Assembly: GCA_949318235.1 (NCBI GenBank)
Contig: OX439136.1
Location: forward strand, 17,343,286 to 17,407,285
DNA: 64,000 nt
Source of the DNA: Ecdyonurus torrentis
Taxonomy: Eukaryota > Arthropoda > Insecta > Ephemeroptera > Heptageniidae
Direction: 5' to 3'
Shown: piece after piece, positions 26,992-38,810 of the stretch
Position numbering within the stretch: position 1 is the stretch's first letter
Layout: every line of letters starts with the position of its first letter
Made by a program: the position numbers and the translations under genes
The notes under the pieces: model-generated
What the model was told of the DNA's origin: nothing
The model's input: only the letters and a program-made list of their open reading frames with translations
Databases searched by the model: none

Positions 26992-27335
26992 AGATCAGAG
27001 AAAAACATAAGCATTTATATCACAAAACACTTGATGGGACTTACATAAATAACTTAAGTTTGTCTCAAAACCCATAACTGTAGCTCCGTAGCAGTGATCA
27101 GAAATGTTGATTTATGCAACCCGCACAACATTTTCATACTAATTTTTACATGTTTCTGACGTCATAAACATGAATAGTCACGTAAAAAAAAAATGCATAC
27201 ACTTTACAGTATTTTCACGTTCTCTCATGGGGCTGCATTAACATTATGGTAAAAATTGTCAACAGTTTTGAAGATCCTATTTCATGTTTATTCATTAAAA
27301 AGCACATGTTGTTTTCTGTGGTCTATGGCTTTTAA
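26992..27335 (+). mobile_element. Family A MITE, copy A7
   Basis: Left TTAA at 26992-26995 with AAAGGAATAGATCAGAG; right end GTGGTCTATGGCTTTTAA. Contains TGACGTCA at 27157 and a short poly-A insertion after it. Lies about 700 bp upstream of the first visible kinase exon. Confidence 0.9.
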
Positions 27336-27779
27336 GCAATTTTCTTATCAAACATAAAACAAGGTAATTTTTATTATCAATTGAAGTAGTTTGTAAACAT
27401 TTTGTAAGTGCCTTCATGAAATTAGATTTTCTTTCCTATATAATTAAATTTGAAGTCGTGATTTCATATTTATCAATAATATCATTATATTGTATCCTGC
27501 TAGTTAAAATAATAATATAGTAATAAAAGAAAATTGATTTATTGTATTATTAACAACATACACCAAGAAAACAAATAAAGTTACATCATAAAGTATTGTA
27601 TAAAAAAAAAATCACAAAAAAAATCACAAAAAAAAATCACAAAAAAAAAATAAATAAATAAAAAAAAAGTATAGCAATGAGAAAGATTAAAAAATTTCAG
27701 GGGGGAAATTTATTGCACAAATAAAAAATACATTATTTTGAATCAATAGATTTGCGCATGAATTGTAATTTTTTAGCTC

Positions 27780-27930
27780 TTTAAGTATTTTTTATAATTT
27801 TTTTAAGTCGCGAAATGACGTCACGGTCGGTAACCTTTTTCCCATGCTCACGTTCATAAGTCGCCTTCTGTTATGTCATTTTTATTTTCAAAAAATTAAT
27901 TAAAAATACTTAATGGAGTTAAAAATTAGA
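27780..27930. mobile_element. Possible partial J-like element
   Basis: Shares TTCAAAAAATTAATTAAAAA and a TGACGTCAC site (27816) with J, in similar order. Boundaries are not clear. It ends about 90 bp before the first visible kinase exon. The similarity could be partly low-complexity. Confidence 0.4.
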
Positions 27931-28018
27931 AACTTTCATATCAATCGATAAGCAACATTTAACATTCTAATTTGATTGTTTCTTTGAGTCTAATGTAGCT
28001 AATGTAATATGATTCCAG

Positions 28019-28184
28019 GTATGCATTGTTCGCAAGCGTGACTCCGGCCAACTGTATGCCATGAAGTACATGAGTAAGACACAATGTCGACTGAGGGACG
28101 CTCTCAAGAACGTACTACGTGAAGTAGAGATTTTGGCAGCTTTAGAACATCCATTCCTAGTCAATCTATGGTTCTCTTTTCAAG
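28019..28184 (+). CDS. STK32: STK32/YANK-type Ser/Thr kinase, exon encoding N-lobe (partial gene)
   Basis: Exon of a protein kinase of the AGC-related STK32 (YANK) family, which transfers phosphate from ATP to Ser/Thr; its substrates are poorly known. The 55 complete codons begin [20 protein letters not shown]. They contain the ATP-binding Lys of the YAMKY motif (residue 16, codon 28064-28066), the alphaC Glu in NVLREVEIL (residue 35) and the family-typical [14 protein letters not shown] stretch. The reading starts in phase 0 just after the acceptor AG at 28017-28018; an in-frame TGA at 28010-28012 rules out extension upstream. The last base (28184) is the first base of an Asp codon completed by the next exon. 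The donor is the non-canonical GCAAGT. The upstream exon with the GxGxxG loop was not found in the window. The family call is from recalled STK32 sequence similarity; which vertebrate paralogue (A, B or C) it matches best cannot be decided. Codon use is less AT-rich than the surroundings, as expected for a real exon. Confidence 0.93.
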
Positions 28185-28598
28185 GCAAGTATATCTAAAT
28201 ATTATGTAATCAACTAATGCCCTTACCCCTGTGTGATTTTTTTTTTATCTTGAAACATGTAAAAGTGTGAGTTATTTAAATTTCTTTGTTCTGTCTGTAA
28301 ACGAATTTTCTTAAAAAGCTGCCTCAGTGATGGTTGATGGTCCACTATTAAAAAAAAAAACTCTATAAGTAAACTAATTTGCTAGAAAAAAAAATCTAAA
28401 GAAACGTTTTTTTGAAAAAGTACAGACAACTAATTTGTTACATTTTTTGTGTAAACAATGTGTTTTTTGAGTGTGTTTTTGTTACATTTAAATAAATACA
28501 AAAGAACTATTAAATAAAAGCAAAAGAATGCAAAGCGAATAAGTTTTATGTCACAGTTACAACAATACGAATCCAATGTAAGATAAGAACATCTTTTC

Positions 28599-28894
28599 TT
28601 AAAAGAATCAACCAAAAGAAAACTTAAGCATGTATATCACAAAACACTTGATAGAACTTGCATAATAAAAGAATAATAATAATAATAAAGTAAATTTATG
28701 CAACCCGCAAAACATTTTTGTACTAATTTTGACCTGTTTCTAACATCTGAAACCGGAAAATAGTATACTTTACAGTATTTTCACGCTCTCTTGTGGAGCC
28801 ACATTTACATTCTGGTATAAATTATCTAGTTTTGGAGATCCCATGTTGTGTTTAATCATTACAAAGAACGTTGTTTTACATGGTCTGGCTTTAA
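28599..28894 (+). mobile_element. Family A MITE, copy A8, decayed
   Basis: Heavily mutated copy in the GC-AG intron. The CACAAAACACTTGAT block, the TTTATGCAACCCGCA block and the TTCACGCTCTCTTGTGGAGC block are recognisable, ending at CTGGCTTTAA. The TGACGTCA site has been lost, and part of the left half is replaced by an AATAAT run. Confidence 0.75.
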
Positions 28895-29361
28895 TAATCA
28901 AACTGTTTCATTTTCAAAAACAGAAATTATTAACACATAGAGAAATATGTTAAATTATGCAAAATATAAAATAATAATTGACTGCATATTTTAGATTTTA
29001 TATTATTTTCATATTCATAAAGTATAATATATATTTATTGCATACGCACCATTTCGTTTCTGTCGTACATAAATTATAACAATGAACACATATTTTGTTG
29101 ATTAATTTTAAATAATAATAAAAAAAAAAAAAAAAAAAAAAATTGTATATACATACTGTACTAAAACAAGTTTTTTTTCTTTAACAAAATTTAATCTAAA
29201 TATATACAATATACCTTTTATAATTGAATTTCTTAACAAGTAAAGCTTGATTTTATATTTTTATTAAATTTTTTTCTGAACTTATGAAATTGAATGTATT
29301 ATTGTATTATATATACTTTTAATATGGTATGTTTTCTATAACGTCACTAGTAACTGCTATG

Positions 29362-29362
<1 letters not shown>

Positions 29363-29429
<67 letters not shown>

Positions 29430-29451
29430 ATTATTATTATTATTATTATAT
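29363..29451. repeat. (AT)n followed by (TTA)n
   Basis: About 62 bp of TA units change into ATT trinucleotide repeats. Confidence 0.95.
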
Positions 29452-29590
29452 TAAGCCTCCCTTTTTTAAAATTACGATCGTATTGTACAGCTCTCTCCCC
29501 CCCCCCTCTCTCTCTCTCATATCATATCAATGATGTGATTTTCATTGCTTTTCAATAAGAAATATAGTCGATGTAGTGAAATCGTACAAT

Positions 29591-29699
<109 letters not shown>

Positions 29700-30305
29700 T
29701 TATTTTTATCATTATCATTGAATCTTTTCATGTTCATGTTTTTTTATGACTTCCCTATATTTTTCACTGACAGCAAAAGCTAAAAAAAAAAAAAAAAAAA
29801 AAAAAAAAGATCAGCAAGTCTGAAGAAATCACAAAAACGTCTTCTTTTCTAGAAATAAGATTTAAAAAAAAAAATCAAATATTTACGCATAAAGAAATAA
29901 TATTCAAAACAAGTCTTTCAATTTTTGATAACTCTAAAGTCGAAACTTATTAAATATTATATTATACATTGAAGAAGTTTTCTTACATTTAGGAATTTAG
30001 TTACGTATTTAATTCTGCAAATTTTAAAAACATTGTGAAATTCATAATTTATATTCAGCAGTTTTCATTTTACGATTTTGATACTCGTGCTTAAAAGTAT
30101 CAAGAGTATGTTACAATTTTTTTTAAATAATAACGAGGAAATAAAAACAGATTCGTAAACTTTTTATCTTTTTGGTAATTTTAGGAATATGCTGTGGACA
30201 TTTCAACTTTTTATTAGTCGTTCATTTTTATTGGCCAATACTTTTATAATAATTTGAGTAACGAGAAAACTATTATATAAAGCTTACTTAAAACTTAATA
30301 CATGG

Positions 30306-30709
30306 TTAAGGGGGTAGGTGACCGACTGATATCTCGCAAACTAGGACGGTTGCGAATAATAATAATAACATAAAGTAAAGAAGAAATGTTACTTAAAAAT
30401 TTAGTTATGTCAAACATGTAAAAACACGATCAAATATTTAAGTTATTACACTTTAAAGATAACCTGTAAATGTGGAAATTTAAATTTGAGCGGGAAATTT
30501 TAGTCAAATTAGACACTTTTTTACAATTAAAAATATCATTAAACATTTTTTTTTTTGCATAAAATTTTTTTTTTTAATTTTACTTGATTTTATTTAAAAA
30601 TTATATTGTTTGTTTTGTTGGAATTAAATCATGTACAAAAAAGTATTGGGAAAATATATAGTTCTTCTTTTAGCGATTTCCGGTCCAAGTCGGTCCCCCA
30701 CCGCCTTAA
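30306..30709 (+). mobile_element. Family G TTAA-bounded element, copy G1
   Basis: Begins TTAAGGGGGTAGGTGACCGA and ends GTCCCCCACCGCCTTAA, so it has imperfect terminal inverted repeats of about 20 bp with TTAA on both sides. The interior is AT-rich and non-coding; a short open frame at its right end is a chance product of the terminus. Confidence 0.82.
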
Positions 30710-30989
30710 GCAAATATACAATAATAAGCAAAATGCTATGACAAATAACTCTTATTTAGTTACATACTTAAAAAAATTGTTAGCAAAACAGCCAAGAAAC
30801 TTCAATAATAATAATAAAACCTTTTGTGACACATGCAAAGCTAATAAGTAATAAGCTATTTTCCTAAGAAAAAAAAAAAAGAAGTAGTTTATGCTGTATT
30901 TATTTCGTAAGGCATACATGCCACTAAATTGGAATCAAATAATTTAGTAAATTCTGGCTTGAAAACATTTTTACCTGAATGATACATCA

Positions 30990-31256
30990 CGAGATAGGAA
31001 GAATATTATTCATAAACAAATTATGTCCTTTATCACCCACAAATTGGAGATAAACCCTTGTAAAATAGGCAACCCCGCTTTACGTGTCCAATTGTAGATT
31101 TGGATTTCATGACGTAATGAATGTCAATAATTGCCTACTTTATAGTCTTTTTAACCCCAGTTTGTGTGGGCACAGAAGAATTAAGGGTCATGTATGTTGG
31201 CTCCATCTCATAAATATTACGTTTTTGTTTTTATGCCAGGATCCCTTTAAGTATGT
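30990..31256 (+). mobile_element. Dispersed repeat L, copy L2
   Basis: Blocks TTTCATGACGTAATGAATG, TTGCCTACTTTATAGTC, CACAGAAGAATTAAGG and GGCTCCATCTCATAAATATT align in order with L1. It ends CCCTTTAAG. The short open frame within it has no recognisable similarity. Confidence 0.5.
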
Positions 31257-32036
31257 TGCAGTCATAGCTGTTAATTATGCATTATAACGATACTGTTACT
31301 ATGCAATACAGTATTATAGCATCAATAAATACTTGTGATATTGAGCTTACATAATTATTACGTGTTTACTTTTGTTAATCTCGATGAATGATCTTAACCC
31401 CGCCCCCCTTCTTCTTTTTTTTTTAATTTCTACAATATAAATAAATTTTCACGTTTTATTATATAACATAAATCCTCCCCTTTTCCCAAATGTTAAATTT
31501 CCTCATACATAAATTTTATTTTAAAAGAAACCATAGACGTACACTATTATATAAATGATTGCCAAACAAATTGAGAGGTTATACCAATCTTCATATCGAC
31601 CATCATGCACCCCTTTTTATCGGATTCTAATCATGTTATATAGAAATGAAATTGCGTATAAACTTCAATATTACATTGATAATCTATAAAATTTTGGTGT
31701 TAATCTGGAGAAAATTGTTTGATAAAAAGGGTTGCATCCGGTTGTAAAAACATGTGATCTTGTTTTGGCCATTGTGTGTATAAATAACTACAATAACTGC
31801 TATAATAAACTATGTAACATAGTATAAAGTAGAGACGTATATACTGTTAAGAAATTATAGGGTAAAATAACGGCAGAATAGCTGGGTAACTTGTGGAAGT
31901 GAACACATAAAAAAAAGTGCACGGTAAAATCATTAACGGGAAAACGAAAGGCAAAAAACACAGTTATTTCGTCTCGCGTTAGACGGCTTTTTCCGTGTCC
32001 CTACTGTACAAAAACTGCAGTTTTTTTCTCCTTAAG

Positions 32037-32190
32037 TGTTATTCACATGACGCGTAAATTTGACGCGCGTCAACGCACGTCGACGCGCGTTACAAAGCTG
32101 GAACAATGTAAACAAGTGGAGCCGTTCACATGGTTTTTGAAAATTGCATGTGAACGGCTCCATTTGTTTACATTGTTCCAACTTTGTAAC
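32037..32190. mobile_element. Family E palindromic element, copy E2
   Basis: Starts GTTATTCACATGACGCGTAA and includes GTCGACGCGCGTTACAAAGC. The centre GGAGCCGTTCACATG reappears inverted as CATGTGAACGGCTCC. The right arm stops at TTTGTAACAC and lacks the expected outer part, so the copy is truncated. Confidence 0.8.
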
Positions 32191-33572
32191 ACTTTACTTT
32201 ACATAATGAGCTTATATGTAACCTACGTATTATCATTTAAATACACAATTTGTTTAGTGGGGGCCAAAGTTGACTTATTTTCATTTATTTTACTTTTATC
32301 TATTTTTTTCTGGGTTTCTTACCATATCGAAGTGAAGAAGTCAAATACAATAAGAGCATGTTGTATTATTTCTATATGAAGTCTTCATGCTACAACATTT
32401 TCACAGTTTTGTGTGAGCGTGTGTGTGTGTGTGGTGTGTATAAACAAATTCAATTTAGTAAAAGAAATAAATTAGGTTGTTACGTCTCTTTATGTATGTA
32501 TATAATCTTGTTGTTTTTAAAAGACATTTTCCAGTGCGTGATTGATTTATTATGTCTGAGAAAATCGTTCATGAAAACGACATACACCTGTTTTCTTCTC
32601 ACTCTTAAATTTCTAACCATCATCATTCTTTAAAGCAACATGAATTTTTTTTCCTTCACTTTTGTTTTTAAAACATTGTTCTTTTTTATATACTTATAGT
32701 TTCACCAATATAATATATTTTATATTCTCGTATTTTATTTATATAATAGACTCACAATCCAATACGGACTTTGATTAGAACTGAACATTAATTTTTTTTA
32801 TCTAAGTGTTAAAATAGTTTTTTTTCCATCAACGAAAATACATGCCATTTTAATTTTTATTACAAAAATATAGAAAACCAGAAATGCTTTTTTCTTTCTT
32901 TTCTGGTGTAGAATAAAAGTCCCCATATAATATAATATAATTATCTTGTAATTACTGAATATAATGAACAAAGTAGCAATAGGAATGCAAATAAAGAGAG
33001 TACACACACAGTAATAAAAATAAATGATGTTTTTAGTTCTGCTGATGATGATGGTAACAGATAGTAAAAATTTAAAACAATTTATTATTCTTTCAAAATT
33101 ATTAAAATTAATATCCTGTAAGGCATAACATGTTTTAGCAGAAATAATGTATTCAACTAGAATGCATGTTGTTAGCACGCTAGGTAATCACGTGTAGCGT
33201 CTTGTGTGCTGTCTCTAATTCTCTATTCTGTAACACTAAAAAAAAAAAAAAAAAAAAATCCTTTTATCTTTTTTTTTAGTATTTATTTATTTTTTCTTTC
33301 TTCTACACCAAGGTTTGATAGAAAGGAAATAAAATTCGCGGGATAAATTTTACGTGTTTTAACAATACAAATTTGGAAAAAAAAAATGCTGGTATGGTAA
33401 CATCTATTACAAAAACAAATTTATTTCATGCTTGTTTATTTTATTACAAAACCTAAGAAAATCTATAGTCTAAATATTTTAATAAAAAGAATTACCATAC
33501 GTATTTTTCATTTAATAATATTATACAATTAAGATATACTAATTTTTATACGTGCTACTTTTTATGTTACAG

Positions 33573-33732
33573 ATGAAGAAGATCTATTCCTAGTGACAGA
33601 TCTACTTCTAGGAGGAGATCTTAGGTACCATGTAACACAACGAGGTGCTTTCCCAGAATCCTGTGTATCACTCTACGTGTATGAACTTGCACTTGCATTA
33701 GAATATCTACAAACTCAATGTATCGTACACAG
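33573..33732 (+). CDS. STK32: STK32/YANK-type kinase, hinge to alphaE exon
   Basis: Second visible exon of the same kinase gene. With the G carried over from 28184 it opens with Asp, then 52 complete codons beginning [20 protein letters not shown] and ending QTQCIVH. The [11 protein letters not shown] segment is the hinge and alphaD region, highly characteristic of STK32. [16 protein letters not shown] is alphaE leading into the catalytic loop. The exon is 160 bp, entered with two bases and leaving with two bases (AG) of the Arg of HRD. The acceptor is TTACAG at 33567-33572 and the donor is GTATGT at 33733. There is no stop or frameshift. A tRNA-headed SINE begins about 33 bp after the donor. 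No key residue is missing, so the domain looks functional. Confidence 0.94.
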
Positions 33733-33765
33733 GTATGTCAAAATAAAACTATAAAATTAATTGAT

Positions 33766-34125
33766 TACCGATCTGGTATGGCCGAATGGTGAAGGCAGCT
33801 GACTAGTAACTCTGTACTCTTCACCGAGTATAGGTTCGAGCCACTGTTGGTTGCGTACGTGAAGTGTGAGAGCACAGCACGTTGCACGATGCATGTTTAC
33901 ATGCATTCCATGACGACGCACAGCATTCGGGAGGTGCATGATCGATGTGATTGCACCGACCAGCCTGCCTAGACGTTTCCATGGTTTCTCGAGGTTGTTA
34001 TGGTGAATGCCGGGCTGTGTACTTAGGCCCGTGTGTGCTTTTCCAATAATTGGAAAGTCCTTATCTGTCGATAAGACAATGTCTTGACTGGGACTGGGAT
34101 TGGTGTAGCACGATAACACAATATG
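33766..34125 (+). mobile_element. tRNA-derived SINE, full-length copy S2
   Basis: The head GATCTGGTATGGCCGAATGG carries a Pol III A box (TGGCCGAATGG), followed by GGTTCGAGCC as the B box about 50 bp on. The spacing fits a class II tRNA and the sequence resembles tRNA-Ser. The body has TGCATGATCGATGTGATTGC and ATGGTGAATGCCGGGCTGTG, shared with the two other copies. The 120-residue reverse-strand open frame across it is not a gene. It sits 33 bp after a kinase 5' splice site. Confidence 0.85.
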
Positions 34126-35401
34126 GCACGAAAAATAAAAATTTAAATTTGTGAGGAGCTATAACATGTCATTTTTAGAATTCTATCTAAGCGTACATTA
34201 TTAATCGATTATTTGTGTAGAGAAGGGAGTTTTCTCTCAACCCACCGGAGATATACGTATATACGTTCATTTCCAAGCCCTTGTACTCTACCGCCGGTTT
34301 TATTACAAGTGTGATGGTTTTGACATCCGGAAAACACCTTCATGATTGTAATCGTTTGACTGATTGATTGATGAGCTATATAGTTCTTCAAACAAAATAG
34401 GCAAATACTAAATACAAACCGGTTTGAATTTTAAAATTATATCTGTGTATAATAAATTATTTCTAAATACCTACTTTTATTATTAGTATTTATAAAAAAT
34501 ACTACACACTAGCCAAAATAAGAACAACGAATTTTGCAACCCCTTTTTCTGAAACAATTTTCCATAGATAAAAACAAAAAATTTACAGGTGATCAATGTA
34601 ATATTGAAGTTAATACGTGTTAAAATTTATTTCTATAACTAGATACTAGATTAGGATCCTAGAAAAGGGGGTGCATCTGGTTGTAACAAGCTCTCTTCTT
34701 ATTTTGGTAATGGTGTATAATAATATATTCTATATTATATTTGTATAATGTTGATTGAATTTTGTGATTTTTTTCATATAAGAAATCAATTACAATAACA
34801 CTGTTTCAGAATGTATAATTTATTATATTATATAATTTTTTTTGACAGTTAAACCAATAGTCGATAAAAATCTTTCATAATCAAAAATAAACAATTGTTT
34901 ATATAGTATAATATATATTTTTTTTTCAGAAAACTGACATTTCAAAAAGTCTTATAAAAAAATTCAGACACCACAAATAATAAGCTATAATTAATGGCTT
35001 CTATCGATAGTTAATATCTTAAAAAGGAATTTGTATTATCGCAATCAAAATTTCAGAGTAAGTATAAAATGACTTTATTACATCGTATACTAAATTTCAA
35101 ATGAATCTATCGATTGGAAGTTCATAGTAAAAATAGCATGGTTACCAAATATGTTAACAATTTCAAAAATATCTATTAATTAGAAGCTGATTTAAAATAT
35201 CATGGTTATATCAAGCATGATAACGTGGTAGATTGAAAACCCCTATATTATTACTTGTTAAATTAAATATTTTTACACATCAATATTTTAAAATACTATA
35301 TAATCATTGCTTTTGTTATTATGAATTTTGTAAACAATGATATTTTATGAATAGAAGAAAAAAGAAGAAGAAAAAAAAAGTTGCGACACTTCAATAACTA
35401 G

Positions 35402-35735
35402 TTAAGGGAGTAGGAGACCGACGTCGGCCATTAGACTCAAACGTTTCTCGTCAAAAAAATCTGAAAATTTGCACAATGATACTTCAGCTTCAGAATTTCA
35501 AATATCTAAAAAATTTGGGGGGTCACCGTGCAAATTAATTTTATATGATTGTTTAAAATGTAAGCCCATAAGGCTCAATGTTAATTTCAATAATTATTTT
35601 CTTTTTTTCGGGACGGTCAACCGTCATGAAATTTTTATCATGCTAGATGTGACCCTTAGCTACAAAATGACACCAAATTTAGAACTAAAACTTTTCTAGT
35701 TTTTGAGATATAATTTCGGTACCCTACTCCCTTAA
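35402..35735. mobile_element. Family G-like TTAA element, copy G3
   Basis: Ends TTAAGGGAGTAGGAGACCGA and GGTACCCTACTCCCTTAA. The interior differs from G1, so it is probably a separate subfamily with similar termini. Confidence 0.75.
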
Positions 35736-36287
35736 ACCGTATTTATGTTGTTATTTTGATTGTTGCAACAATTTCACAAAAATATATATACATGTAAGGT
35801 ATAACTAGAGGTTGCAGGGGCCTTGATACTTACGTATTTATACTGCATAATTTAATCACATATTATAGTTTTCCATTAAAATATTCAGTTTCTCTGAGGG
35901 TGATATTTAAATAATGTCAAAGTGATAGGTATTTTACTTTGTCTTTTTGTATGTCAAATTATTTACATTACTTAGAGGGAAAACTATATCACGTTGGTGT
36001 TTATAATACGTATATTCACTTTAAACCTGCTGAACTTTTTTTTTTTAAATAATATGTTGAAAAACTATACGTATAATATCGAGGTGCATAACATTATATT
36101 AATTTTATTATTTAACTTTGTTTATGTGCTATTTAGATTTTTTTTAATAGCATAATTCACTTGATTTTTATTCAAATTTAACCAGCAAAACTTTTAATTT
36201 TAAAAAGTGTCTGAAAGTAAAACGCAAAGGAAGTGTATAAATTAAGATTAATTGAATCAGATTTACATAAAAAAATCTTCATATTAA

Positions 36288-36290
<3 letters not shown>

Positions 36291-36381
<91 letters not shown>
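36291..36381. repeat. (GA)n microsatellite
   Basis: About 90 bp of pure GA units. Confidence 0.97.
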
Positions 36382-36383
<2 letters not shown>

Positions 36384-36997
36384 ATTCCACAGAAAGTGTA
36401 AAAATTATAAAAACTTTTCAACATTACTTAAACGTTTTTATGTACATAACTAAAGAAAAAAAATTATTTAATATTTCTAACACTTGTTTAAATTAGTTTA
36501 TATTACGTTTAGATAAGATAAATATTTTTTAAAAATCGTTTCTCTCTATCATAAATATGGAAATTTAAAAAAAAAAAAAAAAAAAAGTTTTTCATCACTT
36601 GTTAGGTCGCAAGGAAAAAAGTTTAAAAAACTTTTTCTTTTTCATTTTTATCATTTATTAAGTTAATAAAGAAAACACGGATTTCTAATAAGAAATTTTT
36701 CAACTTTATTAAATTATCATTAACTGAATAAAAAAAAAAATGTTTTGGAGTCTTTTAAATTGAATAAGTCAATTTAAGTTGCATGACAAGGGAGAGAGAT
36801 AGGGTGACGAAAAGAGCGAGTTTAAGAAACAGAGCGAGGAAGTAAGAGAAATTTTCGTATACAGTATAATACTGATGAATAGATAAATTTTAATATTAGG
36901 TTCATGATTTATGTTATTACTTGATTTAAATACAATTATATAATGCCATCTCATTAAGTCTATTGTTTGAATTTTCTTTTATGTCTTGTGTAATAGG

Positions 36998-37001
<4 letters not shown>

Positions 37002-37045
<44 letters not shown>
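37002..37045. repeat. (CT)n microsatellite
   Basis: About 44 bp of TC units. Confidence 0.96.
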
Positions 37046-37048
<3 letters not shown>

Positions 37049-37393
37049 TACGTCGTTTTCAACTTTCATACAATTTGAATACATAATACGTTAATGTCAT
37101 CAATGTGAATTTAAAATAGAAAGTAGTAAAACTTTATCGTTGATTTTTTTTTTTTTTTTTTTTTTTTTTTACTATTTATTTTAAGCAAACTTATTTTGTA
37201 ATTTAAACTGGTGGACACAAAGTTTCAAACTGCTATTAAAATATCTAGACAACCCCCCCCCCTCACGAATATTAACCATAATGCGTGTTCTCTTCTATAT
37301 ACACGGTAGACGAAATTATTATTACTCATATAGTGGAATCCTTTGAAAAATATACGATATATTTATTTAAAATACATAAATTTTGACACTAAA

Positions 37394-37769
37394 AATTTTT
37401 GGAAAGAGCTTTAAAAAATTTTGAGGCGTTATTTTTTCTTAGGACGATTGGAGCATGCGAAGTATTTTAATTAATTTTTGAAAATCAGCCTAGTAAGCCT
37501 ATGACGTCATCAGTCCACTTTTTTCTCAGCAAATACTAATCGTTCGAGGTTCAGTAACCAGTTTAATGAAATCAGCTCGTTCTCAGGATTTCAAAAAACT
37601 GGCTACTGAACCTTGTATGGTCAATATCTTTCCGAAATAAATGCCCGATTGATGACGTCACAGGCTTTTTAGGTCGATTTTCAAAAATTAATTAAAAATA
37701 CTTCCCATGCTCCAATCTTTCTAAGAAAAAATAACACCTCAAAATTTTTTAAGGCTCTTTTCAAAAATG
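37394..37769. mobile_element. Palindromic element J
   Basis: Inverted repeat with outer arms GAAAGAGCTTTAAAAAATTT and TTTTTTAAGGCTCTTTTC. Further in are GCATGCGAAGTATTTTAATT and its mirror, TGACGTCA in both arms (37502, 37653), and GGTTCAGTAACCAGTTT against AACTGGCTACTGAACC near the centre. Non-coding. Confidence 0.82.
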
Positions 37770-38146
37770 TCATAAAAAGTGGGGTTTAAAAAAAAATTCA
37801 CCTTCCTCATTGTTATTTTATACCAATACCGATACTAATAAAAGGGAGCTATAAGAATAATTTAATTAATTTCATTATTATAAGCTATCTTATCGTAAAA
37901 GTTATGTAAATATTAGAGAAAGAGATTAATCTATTTTCAATATAAAAAGTAAAAAGAAAATATATTTGCTATAAAATTTTATACTAACCTGCTTCATATT
38001 ATGTATACATCCATGTATTGTTAGATACATTACAAATAAGTCATACATATATATTGCACTGCATGGCTACACAATAAAGTTTTATATTGTACATTATCCA
38101 TTACAGTATAAGAGTATGAATGGAATTATAAAAGTAATTTATTATC

Positions 38147-38463
38147 TTGAAGGCGTAGAACACCTTGAACAAAAAACTTGTACCACATCTTAAGATACCT
38201 AAATCTTGTTGACTTGGCGGAGTCATTGATTTCTTATTGATTTTCCATTCACGAAATGGCAGTTGCGGGTTCATGACATCATAGCTCACCTATTTCCGCG
38301 CGCGTGGACCAGTGAGCTGTGACGCCATAAACCCGCATCTGCCATTTTGTGAATAGAAAATCAATTAGAAATCAACGACTCCGGCCAAACCAACGTTGAT
38401 ATTTAGGTTTGTTAGGATATTAAGCAAATATTTGGTTCAAAGGAAGGTGATCTACGCCTTTAA
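38147..38463. mobile_element. Family B fold-back element, copy B3
   Basis: Left flank TTGA (decayed TTAA), then AGGCGTAGAACACCTTGAAC; right end GATCTACGCCTTTAA. Both CRE-like sites are mutated (TGACATCA and TGACGCCA). A SINE copy begins about 45 bp downstream. Confidence 0.87.
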
Positions 38464-38504
38464 AGAAATTATGTAATATTTATATAATATTGGCATTTAG
38501 CTTC

Positions 38505-38810
38505 CCATGGTATATGGTACTGCCGAGAGATAAGGCAGCTGACTAGTAATTCTATAAGAAAAGGTATGAAAGTACAACACGTTGCACGGCGTGAGTTTAC
38601 AAACATTCTATGGTGACTTTAATCATTCGGGATGTGCATGATTAATGTGATTGTACTCAACAGTCTATATAGACGTTTCCACGGTTTCTCTAGGCTATCT
38701 TGGTGAATGCTGGGTTATGTATTTAAACCATAACCGGAATGTGTGATCGATTCTATTGCACCTGTCGATAAGACTATATCTTGATGGAATTTTGATTGAG
38801 TTTAAGAATA
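38505..38810 (+). mobile_element. tRNA-derived SINE, copy S3
   Basis: Shares AAGGCAGCTGACTAGTAA, CACGTTGCACG and GACGTTTCCACGGTTTCTC with S2. The B-box region is largely deleted. Older and more diverged than S2. Confidence 0.8.

Noticed and set aside
27600..27650. Short tandem units of TCACAAAAAAAA as a possible CRISPR-like or regulatory array
   Set aside because: Only three units with poly-A spacers; simple low-complexity slippage.
28189..28194. GT at 28189 as the donor of the first visible exon
   Set aside because: It adds four bases and produces a stop codon immediately after joining to 33573; the GC donor keeps the conserved protein.
32798..33178. 126-residue reverse-strand open frame, and the 110- and 91-residue frames at 32047-32633
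   Set aside because: Composition is that of AT-rich DNA (Ile/Phe/Tyr/Lys-rich), the first part of 32047 lies in family E, and no splice or domain evidence was found.
33766..33855. A functional tRNA gene at the SINE head
   Set aside because: A and B boxes are present but the acceptor stem does not pair and the same head continues into a SINE body in other copies.
33757..34119. 120-residue reverse-strand open frame
   Set aside because: It lies wholly in the tRNA-derived SINE, antisense to its Pol III promoter, and resembles no known protein.
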